This document shows positions 8,532 through 16,495 of a stretch of DNA of 64,000 nucleotides, piece after piece. Both the position numbers and the translations under genes were made by a program. Origin of the DNA: an uncultured Coriobacteriaceae bacterium (lineage in GTDB: Bacteria; Actinomycetota; Coriobacteriia; Coriobacteriales; Eggerthellaceae); assembly GCA_900550055.1 (NCBI GenBank), contig URQU01000001.1, positions 62,001 to 126,000 on the forward strand, read 5' to 3'. Position 1 is the first letter of the stretch, and each line of letters begins with the position of its first letter. The notes under the pieces are model-generated. The model did no database searches. It saw only the letters and a list, made by a program, of their open reading frames with translations, and was not told the DNA's origin.

Positions 8532-9443
8532 ATGAAGAAGGAACTGCCCTCTTGGGCGTATAAGGTTGCTATCGTTGTGGCGACCATCATCTGGGGCTAC
8601 AGCTTCGTGTCCATGAAAGATGTGGTAGCGGTCATTCCGCCAGCATGGTTGCTGGGCTTCCGCTTTCTGTTCGCGGGCATTGTGTTGACCGCTATCCTTT
8701 GGAAGCGCGTCCGTAAGGCCTTCAGCGGCAAGATGGTGCTCGCCGGCACCGCGCTCGGCTTGGCCGATTATCTGGCATTCTGGACGCAAACCGTTGGCTT
8801 GGAGCACACCACTCCAGGCATCAACGCGTTTCTTACGGCGACGTATTGCGTGATCGTCCCCTTCTTGTGGTGGATCATCGCTCACAGGCGCCCGACGGTG
8901 TTCAATATTGGCGCTGCCGTGCTTGCCTTGGTGGGCATTTGGCTGGTGTCGGTCCAGTCGGGCGGTATGACCATGGGCTTCGGCGAGGTTATGACGCTGG
9001 TGTGTGCGGTCATGTTCGCCGTGCACATGGTGCTGGTTTCGAAACTCTCCCTCTTCCACGACGTGTTGGCGCTTACGGCTGTTCAGTTCGTTGCCGAGGG
9101 TTGCATGGGCCTGCTGTCAGGCGCGGCGTTTGAGACGTTCCCGGGGTTCGCTGCTTTCACGCCCGGCATCATCGGTCAGTTGCTGTTCCTGTCCATCTTC
9201 GCTTCCATTGTGGCGTTCGGCATCCAGAACGTCTCGCTGGCGCATATTCCTCCGGCCCAGGCATCGCTGTTCTTGAGCCTGGAATCGGTGTTCGGCGTGC
9301 TGTTCAGCGTGTTGCTGTACGGCGAGCAGCTGAGCCTTCGTTTGCTGGTTGGTTTCTCGTTGATTTTCGTGGCCATCATCATCAGCGAAACGTTTCCGTT
9401 GAAGCGCAAGAAGCCTGATGAGGCCGTTGGAGAGACCGTATAA
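8532..9443 (+). CDS. DMT-superfamily (EamA) transporter
   Basis: This 303-residue protein has ten predicted membrane helices in two EamA repeats. The first repeat shows the typical IIWGYSFVSMKDV and GFRFLFAGIVL. The second begins with FGEVMTLVCAVMFAVHMVLVSK and ends with PPAQASLFLSLESVFGVLFSVLLYGE, the strongest EamA hallmark. Such proteins export or import metabolites and amino acids; the substrate cannot be predicted. ATG 8532 is preceded by GGGAAGG. A short basic C-terminus (LKRKKPDEA) fits a cytoplasmic end. It is monocistronic by spacing. Confidence 0.9.
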   Translation: MKKELPSWAYKVAIVVATIIWGYSFVSMKDVVAVIPPAWLLGFRFLFAGIVLTAILWKRVRKAFSGKMVLAGTALGLADYLAFWTQTVGLEHTTPGINAFLTATYCVIVPFLWWIIAHRRPTVFNIGAAVLALVGIWLVSVQSGGMTMGFGEVMTLVCAVMFAVHMVLVSKLSLFHDVLALTAVQFVAEGCMGLLSGAAFETFPGFAAFTPGIIGQLLFLSIFASIVAFGIQNVSLAHIPPAQASLFLSLESVFGVLFSVLLYGEQLSLRLLVGFSLIFVAIIISETFPLKRKKPDEAVGETV

Positions 9444-9525
9444 GAACAGCTTGTTACCGTTGTCTTGACGCATGAGCAGGCATGATACAATTCGAACGTA
9501 CATGACCGATCAAGGAGGGCTTACC

Positions 9526-10050
9526 ATGGCGGAGAAGAACAACGTTGTTCTTATCGGCATGCCCGGCTCGGGTAAATCCACGCTGGGTATCGTGTTGGCG
9601 AAAATCATGACGAAGGACTTCATCGACGCCGACATCGTCATTCAGAACCAGTGCGACAAGACGCTGCAGAAGATCATCGACGCATGCGGTCCCGAGGGTT
9701 TCATCGAGGTCGAGAACGAGATTCTCAGTAAGATCGACGCGGAGAACAGCGTTATCGCCACGGGCGGTTCCGCCGTCTACTCTGACGAGGCTATGAAACA
9801 TCTGGCGGAGATCGGCACGGTTGTGTACCTCAAGATCTCCTACGATCAACTGGTGCACCGTCTGAGCGACCTGCAGGAGCGCGGCGTCGTGTTGAAGGGC
9901 GGTATCGGTATGAGCCTCAAGGAGCTGTACGACGAGCGTCTGCCGCTGTATGAGCACTACGCCGGCATCACGGTGGACGTGAACGACCTGTCCATCACCG
10001 CTGCAGCTCGCAAGGTTGCAGATGCGCTTGCGCATGAAGGCGTGAAGTAA
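9526..10050 (+). CDS. aroK: Shikimate kinase-like P-loop kinase
   Basis: A 174-residue kinase with Walker A GMPGSGKST (about residues 11-19), the DxD motif FIDADIV, a GG motif (ATGGSAV) and a C-terminal ERLPLYEHYA matching the R-x-x-L-Y adenine/lid region of shikimate kinases. The Arg that normally binds the shikimate carboxylate in the FR..E motif is absent (GFIEVENE), and the GGG motif is GGS. It may therefore be a diverged shikimate kinase or act on another small polyol. The start at 9526 is set by AAGGAGG at 9512-9518; ATG 9502 lies before that site. No other shikimate genes are adjacent. The stop codon abuts parS copy 2. Confidence 0.75.
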   Translation: MAEKNNVVLIGMPGSGKSTLGIVLAKIMTKDFIDADIVIQNQCDKTLQKIIDACGPEGFIEVENEILSKIDAENSVIATGGSAVYSDEAMKHLAEIGTVVYLKISYDQLVHRLSDLQERGVVLKGGIGMSLKELYDERLPLYEHYAGITVDVNDLSITAAARKVADALAHEGVK

Positions 10051-10066
10051 TGTTTCACGTGAAACA
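10051..10066. other. parS site, copy 2
   Basis: TGTTTCACGTGAAACA starts immediately after the stop codon of the shikimate-kinase-like gene. The palindrome extends to 20 bp (10049-10068). Confidence 0.88.
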
Positions 10067-10076
10067 TTAGAGTATT

Positions 10077-10102
10077 GAAAGGCCACCGGAAGGTGGCCTT
10101 TC
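10077..10102 (+). terminator. Terminator after the shikimate-kinase-like gene
   Basis: The stem GAAAGGCCACC pairs with GGTGGCCTTTC and is followed by TTG. It lies 11 bases past parS copy 2. Confidence 0.75.
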
Positions 10103-10283
10103 TTGTGTAGTCGAACGATTAAAGCTGTTGAAAGGTGTTGCTGGTCCTTTAATTGCATAGGGGTGTTGGTTTCGGTAGATGAGAGGAAACCTTGTCGCGT
10201 GCATACGGGTGCTGTGTCTGTAAGCGCGTATTGCGAAGACCATATGGCATATCCGAATAAAACACCTTCGCAGAAACAAATAA

Positions 10284-10315
10284 GGCCCCGATGTTTCACG
10301 TGAAACATCGGGGCC
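10284..10315 (-). terminator. Symporter terminator whose stem contains parS copy 3
   Basis: A perfect 32-bp palindrome GGCCCCGATGTTTCAC/GTGAAACATCGGGGCC. Read on the minus strand it is followed by TTATTTGTTTC, fitting a Rho-independent terminator of the symporter gene that ends at 10337. The central 16 bp are a full parS site. Confidence 0.75.
10292..10307. other. parS site, copy 3
   Basis: TGTTTCACGTGAAACA at the centre of the 32-bp palindrome, identical to the other three copies in the window. Confidence 0.88.
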
Positions 10316-10336
10316 AGCATGAGGGGCAAGCAGTTG

Positions 10337-11911
10337 CTATGCGGTGGCGAAACCTTGTGCAGCTGCTGCGCGGTCCTCCTGGGTGGTCTTGGCGCCCAGG
10401 CGATCAGTAAGGGGGTCGATCGGCGGCACATCGTCGTGGTTCTTGTGGGGAACCATGTCCTCTTCCTTACCGCCCGCGTCATTCAGACGCTTGAAGAAGT
10501 CCTTCGTTTCACGGACGACCACACCGGAGAGAACGATCAAAGCGATCATATTCGGCACGGCCATGCATGCGTTGAAAATGTCGGCGATGGTCCAAACGGC
10601 GGAAACGGTCATGTAAGGGCCGATGAACACAGCGGCGATGTAGAGCCAGCGGTAAACCTTCACGGCCTTCATGCTGCCGTTGCTGAAGTACTCAAGGCAA
10701 CGCTCGCCGTAGTAGTCCCAACCAAGGATGGTGGTGAAACCGAACAGGGCCAGGCACGCCATGAGCACGAACGACACGACGGTGGGAGGAATGAACGGCA
10801 GGCCAGCCTGGAAAGCGGCGGTGGTGACGGAAGCGCCCTCGAGGCCCGGGATCAGGTAAGCGCCGGTCATGACCAGGGTGAGGCCGGTCATGGTGCAGAC
10901 CACGATGGTGTCGAGGAACGTACCGGTCATGGACACGAGACCCTGACGGACGGGCTCCTTCGTCTGAGCGGCAGCAGCGGCGATAGGTGCGGAACCGAGG
11001 CCGGCCTCGTTGGAGAAGATACCGCGGGCGATACCCTTCTGCATGGCGATGAAGATGGCTCCGAGCATACCGCCGGCAGCAGCATCAAGACCGAAGGCGG
11101 AACGGAAGATGACCGCGAATGCACCGGGAATCTTGTCCAGGTTGGTGAGCAGCAGCACCAGGGAGAAGCCGACGTAGAGCACCACCATGACGGGGATGAC
11201 GCGCTCGGAAACGCTGGCGATGCGCTTGATGCCGCCGATGACCACCAGGCCGACCAGCACGGCTACCACGATGCCGCCGATGACGGTAGCGATGGAGTAA
11301 TCCATGCCAAGGATGCTGACCGTGATGGACTTCTCGGGATCGAAGAAGTTCGTGATGGCGGTGTTGATGGAATTCACCTGAGTGAAAGTACCGATACCGA
11401 ACAGGCCGACGCACATGCCGAAGAAAGCGAAGATCTTGGCGAGCCAGCGCCAGCTGATCTTAGGCAGACGCTTACCCATGCCGCGCTCGATGTAGTAGAA
11501 CGGGCCGCCCAGCACGTGGCCGGTGTTCTCATCGATGCTGCGGAACTTAACGGCAAGCAGACCCTCGGAGTACTTCGTAGCCATGCCGAACAGCGCTGCC
11601 AGCCACATCCAGAACATGGCACCAGGGCCGCCGACCACGATAGCGGTTGCAACGCCCACGATGTTGCCGGTACCGATGGTTGCTGAGAGCGCGGTGCACA
11701 GCGCGCCGAAGCTGGTCACTTCGCCGGAGCCGCCCTTCTCGTTCTTGACCATGTAGCGCAATGCGCGCGGCAGTTGACGGAACTGCAAACCGCCCAAGCG
11801 AACCGTTAGCAAGATGCCTCCGAACAGGATGAGCACCATCAACGGGACGCCCCATACAAAGTCGTCAATGGTGGTGATCACGTTGTTGACGACGTCGAAA
11901 AATCCTTCCAC
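10337..11911 (-). CDS. Sodium:alanine/glycine symporter (AGCS family)
   Basis: A 524-residue integral membrane protein with about 11 hydrophobic segments and the AGCS signature: GGLQFRQLPRALRYM near the N-terminus, SFGALCTALSATIGTGNIVGVATAI, GPGAMFWMWLAALFGMATKYSEGLLAV, and RGIFSNEAGLGSAPIAAAAA. These proteins import alanine or glycine with Na+. The C-terminal 40 residues are hydrophilic. An AGGAG site precedes the ATG (minus strand). A glycine-riboswitch aptamer lies 170 bases upstream on the same strand, so glycine control of expression is expected. The terminator overlaps parS copy 3. Confidence 0.95.
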   Translation of the reverse strand: MEGFFDVVNNVITTIDDFVWGVPLMVLILFGGILLTVRLGGLQFRQLPRALRYMVKNEKGGSGEVTSFGALCTALSATIGTGNIVGVATAIVVGGPGAMFWMWLAALFGMATKYSEGLLAVKFRSIDENTGHVLGGPFYYIERGMGKRLPKISWRWLAKIFAFFGMCVGLFGIGTFTQVNSINTAITNFFDPEKSITVSILGMDYSIATVIGGIVVAVLVGLVVIGGIKRIASVSERVIPVMVVLYVGFSLVLLLTNLDKIPGAFAVIFRSAFGLDAAAGGMLGAIFIAMQKGIARGIFSNEAGLGSAPIAAAAAQTKEPVRQGLVSMTGTFLDTIVVCTMTGLTLVMTGAYLIPGLEGASVTTAAFQAGLPFIPPTVVSFVLMACLALFGFTTILGWDYYGERCLEYFSNGSMKAVKVYRWLYIAAVFIGPYMTVSAVWTIADIFNACMAVPNMIALIVLSGVVVRETKDFFKRLNDAGGKEEDMVPHKNHDDVPPIDPLTDRLGAKTTQEDRAAAAQGFATA

Positions 11912-12084
11912 AACTCACTCCTAACTTAACTCTGGACCGATACAACCTCTGCGAGACCCTGAGGATGCACGGAAAGAGAGCTCAGCGAAAGCTATGGGGT
12001 TCTGGAATATGGAATTAGGGAAGGGAAAAGTTTTCGTGAACGCCGAGTTTGAGTTTCGTTCACGTTTGCGACAAGTCACTGACT

Positions 12085-12222
12085 TTTCTCTGTCCTTTTG
12101 CCTGAGAGTTTCAGCGAAACGGTTCGCCGCTGCAGCTTGATCGAAGCTGTATACGGTTAGGTCTTGCGGCCTGTGTTTCGCCTTGCCCCTTCGGCACCCA
12201 TAGTTGGGATTCTCCAGAGGCC
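12085..12222 (-). ncRNA. Glycine riboswitch (single aptamer) controlling the symporter
   Basis: On the minus strand this reads CTGGAGAATCCC, then GTGCCGAAGGGGCAAGG, a variable middle hairpin, and AAACTCTCAGGCAAAAGGAC followed by AGAG. These are the conserved blocks of the glycine aptamer, in order. Only one complete aptamer is present; in known singlet types a short helix replaces the second aptamer. The leader then runs about 170 bases to the symporter start. Whether glycine turns expression on or off cannot be read off directly. Confidence 0.9.
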
Positions 12223-12905
12223 CCTGCTTGCCCTGTTTCTTGCGATCCAGAACATATCAACGGGGTGACGCTATGAAATTGTGGCAAGAACTTTAACAGC
12301 GGAGTAACGGCTTGTAAACACCCCAGTATTTCGAATGTGTAACTTTTTGGGCAAGTGGACAAAAAGAGAGTGAAGTAAAGTGAAATACTCACCGGAATGA
12401 GGGGCGTCTAGTTGCTTGGAGGAGTGTTTCGCAGTACATCACCTAAAGATAATGGGTTGTACAAGTGACGTTGTACATATGTATTGATTCGGATATCATA
12501 AGAGAAGCGGAGTGAAGGTTTTCACTGGATAAGGATGGGAACTTCGCTCCCGGTGCTTGCCTTGCTACCATGTTTTTCGACTCGCAATGGCAATGGGCTC
12601 CCGTTCGACTTGGGGCATAAATGCAGTCATCGATCCGTCCGATGCGGAGCCGGCGAAGCGCGTGTTTCGCGTTGCGAGTGAAGAAGGGAATAACCAAGCC
12701 TTTTCCAACAAGGTTGAAAAAGGATCGATCTCGCTTCGTGAAAAGAAGGGGATGCCGAAATCCGGTCGGTGCGGGGACAAGGCATTGCGTGCGCTTTGGT
12801 TATCGGCAGAGCAATCCCCTTCCATATGGTTTTCGACGGGAAACGCAGCGATTCGCTATCGTGGTTGTTCTGTTTAATATTATGTTGCGCTATGAAAGGG
12901 TAAGG
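12223..12905. other. Long intergenic region without a recognisable gene
   Basis: About 680 bases between the riboswitch promoter side and rlmH. Open frames are present on both strands, but none shows a ribosome site, family motif or plausible composition. The plus frame running into rlmH (from 12621) is probably an accidental extension. The region holds the GTTGTAC direct repeat at 12458-12478. It may contain gene remnants. Confidence 0.5.
12458..12478. promoter_or_regulatory. Orphan GTTGTAC direct-repeat operator
   Basis: GTTGTAC-AAGTGAC-GTTGTAC: two 7-bp repeats separated by 7 bp (14-bp period), overlapping the palindrome TTGTACAA. The same arrangement occurs at 41771-41791 in front of a toxin-antitoxin-like pair. 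No such pair is seen here. Confidence 0.5.
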
Positions 12906-13385
12906 ATGAAGTTCACGGTTGTGGCGGTTGGAAAGCTGAAAGAACGCTTTTGGGTGGATGCCTGCGCGGAATATCTGAAACGCCTGCAGCCGTATGCGAA
13001 GACCCAGGTGCGCGAGATTGCCGACGTTGACCCACGCAAGGTGGGCGGCGTAGAGGGCGCGCGTGATAGAGAAGGAGCCGTTATCTGCGCTGAACTGGAG
13101 AAACTTGGCGCTGACACGCATGTGGTGCTGCTGGCTATCGACGGCAAGGAACGCTCGAGCGAAGGGCTGTCGAAGCGTTTGGACAACCTGATGCTGCAAG
13201 GGAAAAGCAACTTCGCATTCATCATCGGCGGATCGGACGGCGTGAGCGATGAGGTGCGCAAACGCGCAAACGAGTTCCTATCGTTCGGCCCTATCACGCT
13301 CCCCCACAACCTAGCGCGCGTAGTCCTGCTCGAGCAACTCTACCGCTCCCAAAAAATCTCCCACGGTGAGCCTTATCACAAATAA
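12906..13385 (+). CDS. rlmH: 23S rRNA pseudouridine-1915 N3-methyltransferase
   Basis: SPOUT-fold methyltransferase that methylates pseudouridine 1915 in helix 69 of 23S rRNA. The 159-residue length is standard. The N-terminus MKFTVVAVGKLKERFWVDACAEYLKRL and the C-terminal trefoil-knot motif FIIGGSDGVSDEVRKRA...LPHNLARVVLLEQLYRSQKISHGEPYHK are essentially canonical. The start at 12906 is set by homology and a weak AAGG site; the open frame extends upstream without support. In many Gram-positive bacteria rlmH lies close to oriC, in line with the parS sites around it. Confidence 0.97.
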   Translation: MKFTVVAVGKLKERFWVDACAEYLKRLQPYAKTQVREIADVDPRKVGGVEGARDREGAVICAELEKLGADTHVVLLAIDGKERSSEGLSKRLDNLMLQGKSNFAFIIGGSDGVSDEVRKRANEFLSFGPITLPHNLARVVLLEQLYRSQKISHGEPYHK

Positions 13386-13406
13386 CCTTGCGCACCTGAC
13401 GCCTGG

Positions 13407-13440
13407 CTGACACTTAGGGGACGTGTCGTTAAGTGTCCGG
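13407..13440. repeat. REP-like palindromic unit left of xth
   Basis: GACACTTA-GGGGACGTGTCGT-TAAGTGTC: 8-bp inverted arms around a GGGGACGT core. It is related to three units at 14627-14825 on the other side of xth. Confidence 0.6.
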
Positions 13441-13663
13441 TTTCAGGGATGAATACGTGGTTTCGCACTAGCTGAACAGCGGCTTTACGCAACCATCGTC
13501 GTTTTGCCGGCATCCTTGCTCGCATCGACGGCCGCTCGGGGGACGTGCCGATATCTGCCTCGCTTTGCTTCGGTCGTCATGTGAGAGGTAAGTATTTGCT
13601 CGCGATTGCCGAGCTTCTTATACTGTTTCGGAACGAATTTGCCTGCGAAGGAGGCGCTTCCCT

Positions 13664-14608
13664 ATGCGGATGATTTCTTGGAATGTGAACGGCCTGCGCG
13701 CCGTTTTGAAGAAGGGCTTCGAGGATATCGTGTGCCAGTTCGATGCCGATGTGGTCGCGCTGCAGGAAACGAAGCTGCAGGCCGGTCAAGCAACGCTGGA
13801 TTTGCCGCAATATCGCGAGTTTTGGAGCTATGCGGAGAAGAAAGGCTATTCCGGCACGGCGGTTTTCACGAAGGAGGAGCCCCTGCAAGTGCTCCATGGC
13901 CTGGGCTTTCCCCACTTGGATGACGAAGGCCGCATCGTGGCGTGCGAGTTTTCCGAGTATTGGTTCGTTTGCGTCTACACGCCGAACGCGCAAAACGAGC
14001 TGGCGCGCATAGATCATCGCATGGAATGGGATGACGCGTTTCGCGACTTTTGCAAGGGCCTGGAAGAGGGAGTGCTCCCTGCCGGCGTTCCGGTGGAGCG
14101 TGCCGGCGCCGACGGTAACGTGGTGCTGCGTCCGGAGGCGGGGCGTGGCGAAGGGAAGAACGGCGCGGACGTGATCCCGGAATCGGCTCCCATGGGCGAC
14201 GGGCATTTGCCCACGCAATGGCTTCCGCTGACCCAGCCTGGTGAATCGGCGCAGCCGAAGCCGGTGGTTATGTGCGGCGATTTCAACGTGGCGCATAACG
14301 AGATCGACCTGAAGAACCCCGGCCCCAACCGCGGAAACGCCGGCTTTTCCGATGAGGAGCGCGAAAAATTCACCAAGCTGCTCGATGCCGGGTTCACCGA
14401 CACCTTCCGCAATACGCACCCCGATCTTGCTGGCGCGTACTCCTGGTGGAGCTACCGCTTCAACGCGCGCAAGAACAACGCGGGGTGGCGTATCGACTAT
14501 TTCCTGGTCAGTGACGCCTTGGCGCCGCGCATCGAAGCCGCCAGCATCTACAACGAGGTGCTCGGCAGCGACCACTGCCCCGTCGGCCTCGAGCTCGATC
14601 TGGCCTAG
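13664..14608 (+). CDS. xth: Exodeoxyribonuclease III
   Basis: AP endonuclease / 3'-5' exonuclease of the exonuclease III (EEP) family. The signatures MRMISWNVNGLRA, VVALQETKLQ, VYTPNAQ, VMCGDFNVAHNEIDLKNP, WWSYRFNARKNNAGWRIDYFLVS and SDHCPVGLEL are all present with catalytic Asn, Glu, Asp and His. At 314 residues it is longer than usual because of an insertion of about 55 residues (about 140-200, Gly/Ala/Pro-rich, GVLPAGVPVERAGADG...) before the VMCGDFNV motif. The start is supported by GAAGGAGG upstream. The gene is flanked on both sides by REP-like palindromes. Confidence 0.94.
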   Translation: MRMISWNVNGLRAVLKKGFEDIVCQFDADVVALQETKLQAGQATLDLPQYREFWSYAEKKGYSGTAVFTKEEPLQVLHGLGFPHLDDEGRIVACEFSEYWFVCVYTPNAQNELARIDHRMEWDDAFRDFCKGLEEGVLPAGVPVERAGADGNVVLRPEAGRGEGKNGADVIPESAPMGDGHLPTQWLPLTQPGESAQPKPVVMCGDFNVAHNEIDLKNPGPNRGNAGFSDEEREKFTKLLDAGFTDTFRNTHPDLAGAYSWWSYRFNARKNNAGWRIDYFLVSDALAPRIEAASIYNEVLGSDHCPVGLELDLA

Positions 14609-14626
14609 CTCCGATGCCTTGGGCCT

Positions 14627-14659
14627 GACGCTTCGGGGACGTAGCACTATCTGTCCGGC
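14627..14659 (+). repeat. REP-like unit A
   Basis: Core CTTCGGGGACGTAGCACTA followed by TCTGTCCGG. It shares its core with unit B and, inverted, with unit C. Confidence 0.65.
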
Positions 14660-14662
14660 TTG

Positions 14663-14696
14663 TTGACACTACGGGGACGTAGCACTAAGTGTCACG
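14663..14696 (+). repeat. REP-like unit B
   Basis: TTGACACTACGGGGACGTAG followed by CACTAAGTGTCACG, with inverted GACACT/AGTGTC ends as in the unit at 13407. Confidence 0.65.
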
Positions 14697-14792
14697 TTCG
14701 CGACGATTGGGGGGGTGCTTTGGGATGTAACGCTATGCGTCAAGCGTTCTCCTTGTCGTACAGAATGCAACTTCTGAGAAGCTCGCAAAATC

Positions 14793-14825
14793 GGACGCTT
14801 AGTGCTACGTCCCCGAAGCGTCAGG
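14793..14825 (-). repeat. REP-like unit C (inverted)
   Basis: AGTGCTACGTCCCCGAAGCG is the reverse complement of the core of unit A, and GCGTCAGG/CCTGACGC extends the match. Units A and C could pair over about 25 bp. Confidence 0.65.
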
Positions 14826-14964
14826 CCTTGATGTGTCTGGGATGGGGTTGGCGAAGCTGCTGGTGGCGCGTGGTATCATGCTAAGGTTCGAAACGAGAGG
14901 TTGCGGCAGCTGGAAGTTGGGCTGCCGGACCTGTATTCAGCACTGCTAGAAGGAAAATAACCGT

Positions 14965-15546
14965 ATGGATACTGCAAAGATCGAAGCCGGCGTTCGCATG
15001 ATTCTGGAGGGCGTGGGTGAGAATCCCGATCGCGAAGGGCTGAAGGAAACGCCTGCGCGCGTTGCTCGTATGTACGAGGAAGTGTTCTCCGGCCTGACGG
15101 AAGATCCCGCCGTGCATTTCGCCACCACGTTCGATGAGCACTGCAGCGAAATGGTGCTTGTGCGCGACATCTACTTCTATTCCATGTGCGAGCATCATCT
15201 GGTGCCGTTCTTCGGCAAGGCCCATATCGCCTACATCCCCGCGGCGGATGGCCGTGTGTGCGGTTTGTCGAAGCTGGCGCGCCTGGTCGAAGTCTACGCG
15301 AAGCGTCCGCAGGTGCAGGAGCGTTTGACCTCCCAGATCGCCGACACCCTGGTCGAGCAGCTGAACCCGCAGGGCGTTGTGGTGGTGCTTGAGGCCGAGC
15401 ACATGTGCATGAGCATGCGCGGCGTGAAGAAGCCCGGCAGCCACACGGTCACCAGCGCGGTGCGTGGCGTGTTCGCCGGCAGCACCGATGCGGCCCGTGC
15501 CTCTCGCGCCGAGGCCATGTCGCTCATCTTGCGCGAAACCCGATAA
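14965..15546 (+). CDS. folE: GTP cyclohydrolase I
   Basis: Converts GTP to 7,8-dihydroneopterin triphosphate, the first step of folate (tetrahydropterin) synthesis. The 193 residues match the family length. Zinc and catalytic motifs are intact: FYSMCEHHLVPFFGKAHIAYIP, GLSKLARLVEVYAKRPQVQERLT and EAEHMCMSMRGVKKPGSHTVTSAVRGVF. A GAAGG ribosome site precedes the ATG. The next gene follows after ten bases. Confidence 0.97.
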   Translation: MDTAKIEAGVRMILEGVGENPDREGLKETPARVARMYEEVFSGLTEDPAVHFATTFDEHCSEMVLVRDIYFYSMCEHHLVPFFGKAHIAYIPAADGRVCGLSKLARLVEVYAKRPQVQERLTSQIADTLVEQLNPQGVVVVLEAEHMCMSMRGVKKPGSHTVTSAVRGVFAGSTDAARASRAEAMSLILRETR

Positions 15547-15561
15547 CGCAAAGGCTTGGTT

Positions 15562-16359
15562 ATGGAAGCCGTTGCCGACGTGTGCCAACAGCTGTTCGGT
15601 ATCGCTCCGGGGGCTATGCTGCTGGTGTGCCTGCTCGTGTTCTTGGCGGGTTACGTCGACGCCATCGCGGGCGGCGGCGGCCTGATCTCGCTGCCGGCCT
15701 ATATGATCGCCGGCCTGCCCACGCATGCCGCCATCGCAACGAACAAGATGAGCTCGACCATGGGCACCACCATCGCCACCTGGCATTATGCGAAATCGGG
15801 CTACATCCAATGGAAGCTTGCGGGCGTTTGCGTGGTGCTTGCCGTGGCCGGCTCGACCATCGGATCGAACTTGGTCCTCATCACCAGCGATGCGTTCCTG
15901 CGCGTGTTCCTGCTGGCGGTTCTGCCGATCACGGCTATCTACGTGATGAGGTCGAAGAGCTTCGGCAAACAGGATAAAGAGCCGCTTTCGCCGAAACGTA
16001 CCGCGGCGCTTTGCGCGCTGGTGGCGTTTTGCGTGGGCATATACGATGGCTTCTACGGTCCCGGCACGGGTACGTTCCTGATGCTGCTGCTCACCGGCGT
16101 GGCTCATCTGAAGCTCAAGTCCGCCGCCGGTATCACGAAGGCCATTAACCTTACCACCAACGTTACGGCGCTGGTGGTGTTCCTTCTGCACGGTCAGGTG
16201 CTGCTGGTTCTCGGCTTGGTGGCGGGCGCGTTCAATATCGTGGGCAACTACCTGGGTTCCCATAGCTTCTCGAAGAACGGCGGCGCGGTCGCCCGACCCA
16301 TCACCATCGTCGTCCTGATCATCTTCTTTGCAAAGGTTATTTGGGATTTCGTCGCCTAA
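15562..16359 (+). CDS. TauE/SafE family membrane transporter
   Basis: A 265-residue protein with about eight hydrophobic segments and the TauE/SafE features: an N-terminal AGYVDAIAGGGGLISLPAYMIAGLP repeat and the matching second-half repeat VGIYDGFYGPGTGTFLMLLL...KSAAGITKAINLTTNV. Members are predicted anion (sulfite, sulfonate) exporters. ATG 15562 is preferred over TTG 15556 for spacing to AAAGG. Co-transcription with folE is possible (close spacing) but no functional link is evident. Confidence 0.9.
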   Translation: MEAVADVCQQLFGIAPGAMLLVCLLVFLAGYVDAIAGGGGLISLPAYMIAGLPTHAAIATNKMSSTMGTTIATWHYAKSGYIQWKLAGVCVVLAVAGSTIGSNLVLITSDAFLRVFLLAVLPITAIYVMRSKSFGKQDKEPLSPKRTAALCALVAFCVGIYDGFYGPGTGTFLMLLLTGVAHLKLKSAAGITKAINLTTNVTALVVFLLHGQVLLVLGLVAGAFNIVGNYLGSHSFSKNGGAVARPITIVVLIIFFAKVIWDFVA

Positions 16360-16389
16360 GCCGTGAAACAGCCTGCCGCTGGCTGCGAA

Positions 16390-16405
16390 TGTTTCACGTG
16401 AAACA
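16390..16405. other. parS site, copy 4
   Basis: TGTTTCACGTGAAACA in the intergenic space between the TauE-type permease and the ACT-domain gene, identical to the other three copies. Confidence 0.88.
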
Positions 16406-16495
16406 ACACCTGGAAATACAAGGTGCACGACAATCGGGTACTATGGATGCATACTGAAACGAGCGCGTCGGTCGCGCGGGTGAAAGGATTCGAAC

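Larger units (their letters stand above)
14609..14964. other. Intergenic region built around REP-like repeats
   Basis: There is no gene. The region is occupied by three related palindromic units (listed separately) in opposite orientation around a central spacer, forming a possible large stem-loop, followed by a short leader to folE. Confidence 0.6.

Noticed and set aside
10067..10283. A gene between the shikimate-kinase-like gene and the symporter terminator
   Set aside because: Short frames on both strands lack ribosome sites and run through parS and terminator sequences.
10319..11686. 455-codon plus-strand frame opposite the symporter
   Set aside because: Composition is dominated by His, Asp, Glu and Gly as expected for the antisense of a hydrophobic membrane protein; the minus-strand AGCS gene is unambiguous.
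12557..12877. Open frames in the 12.25-12.9 kb gap as genes
   Set aside because: There is no ribosome site, no motif, and both strands are equally open; treated as intergenic.
13360..13385. SCC-type attachment site at the 3' end of rlmH
   Set aside because: The rlmH 3' end is conserved by protein function, but no second copy of the terminal sequence, recombinase gene or island boundary is found downstream.
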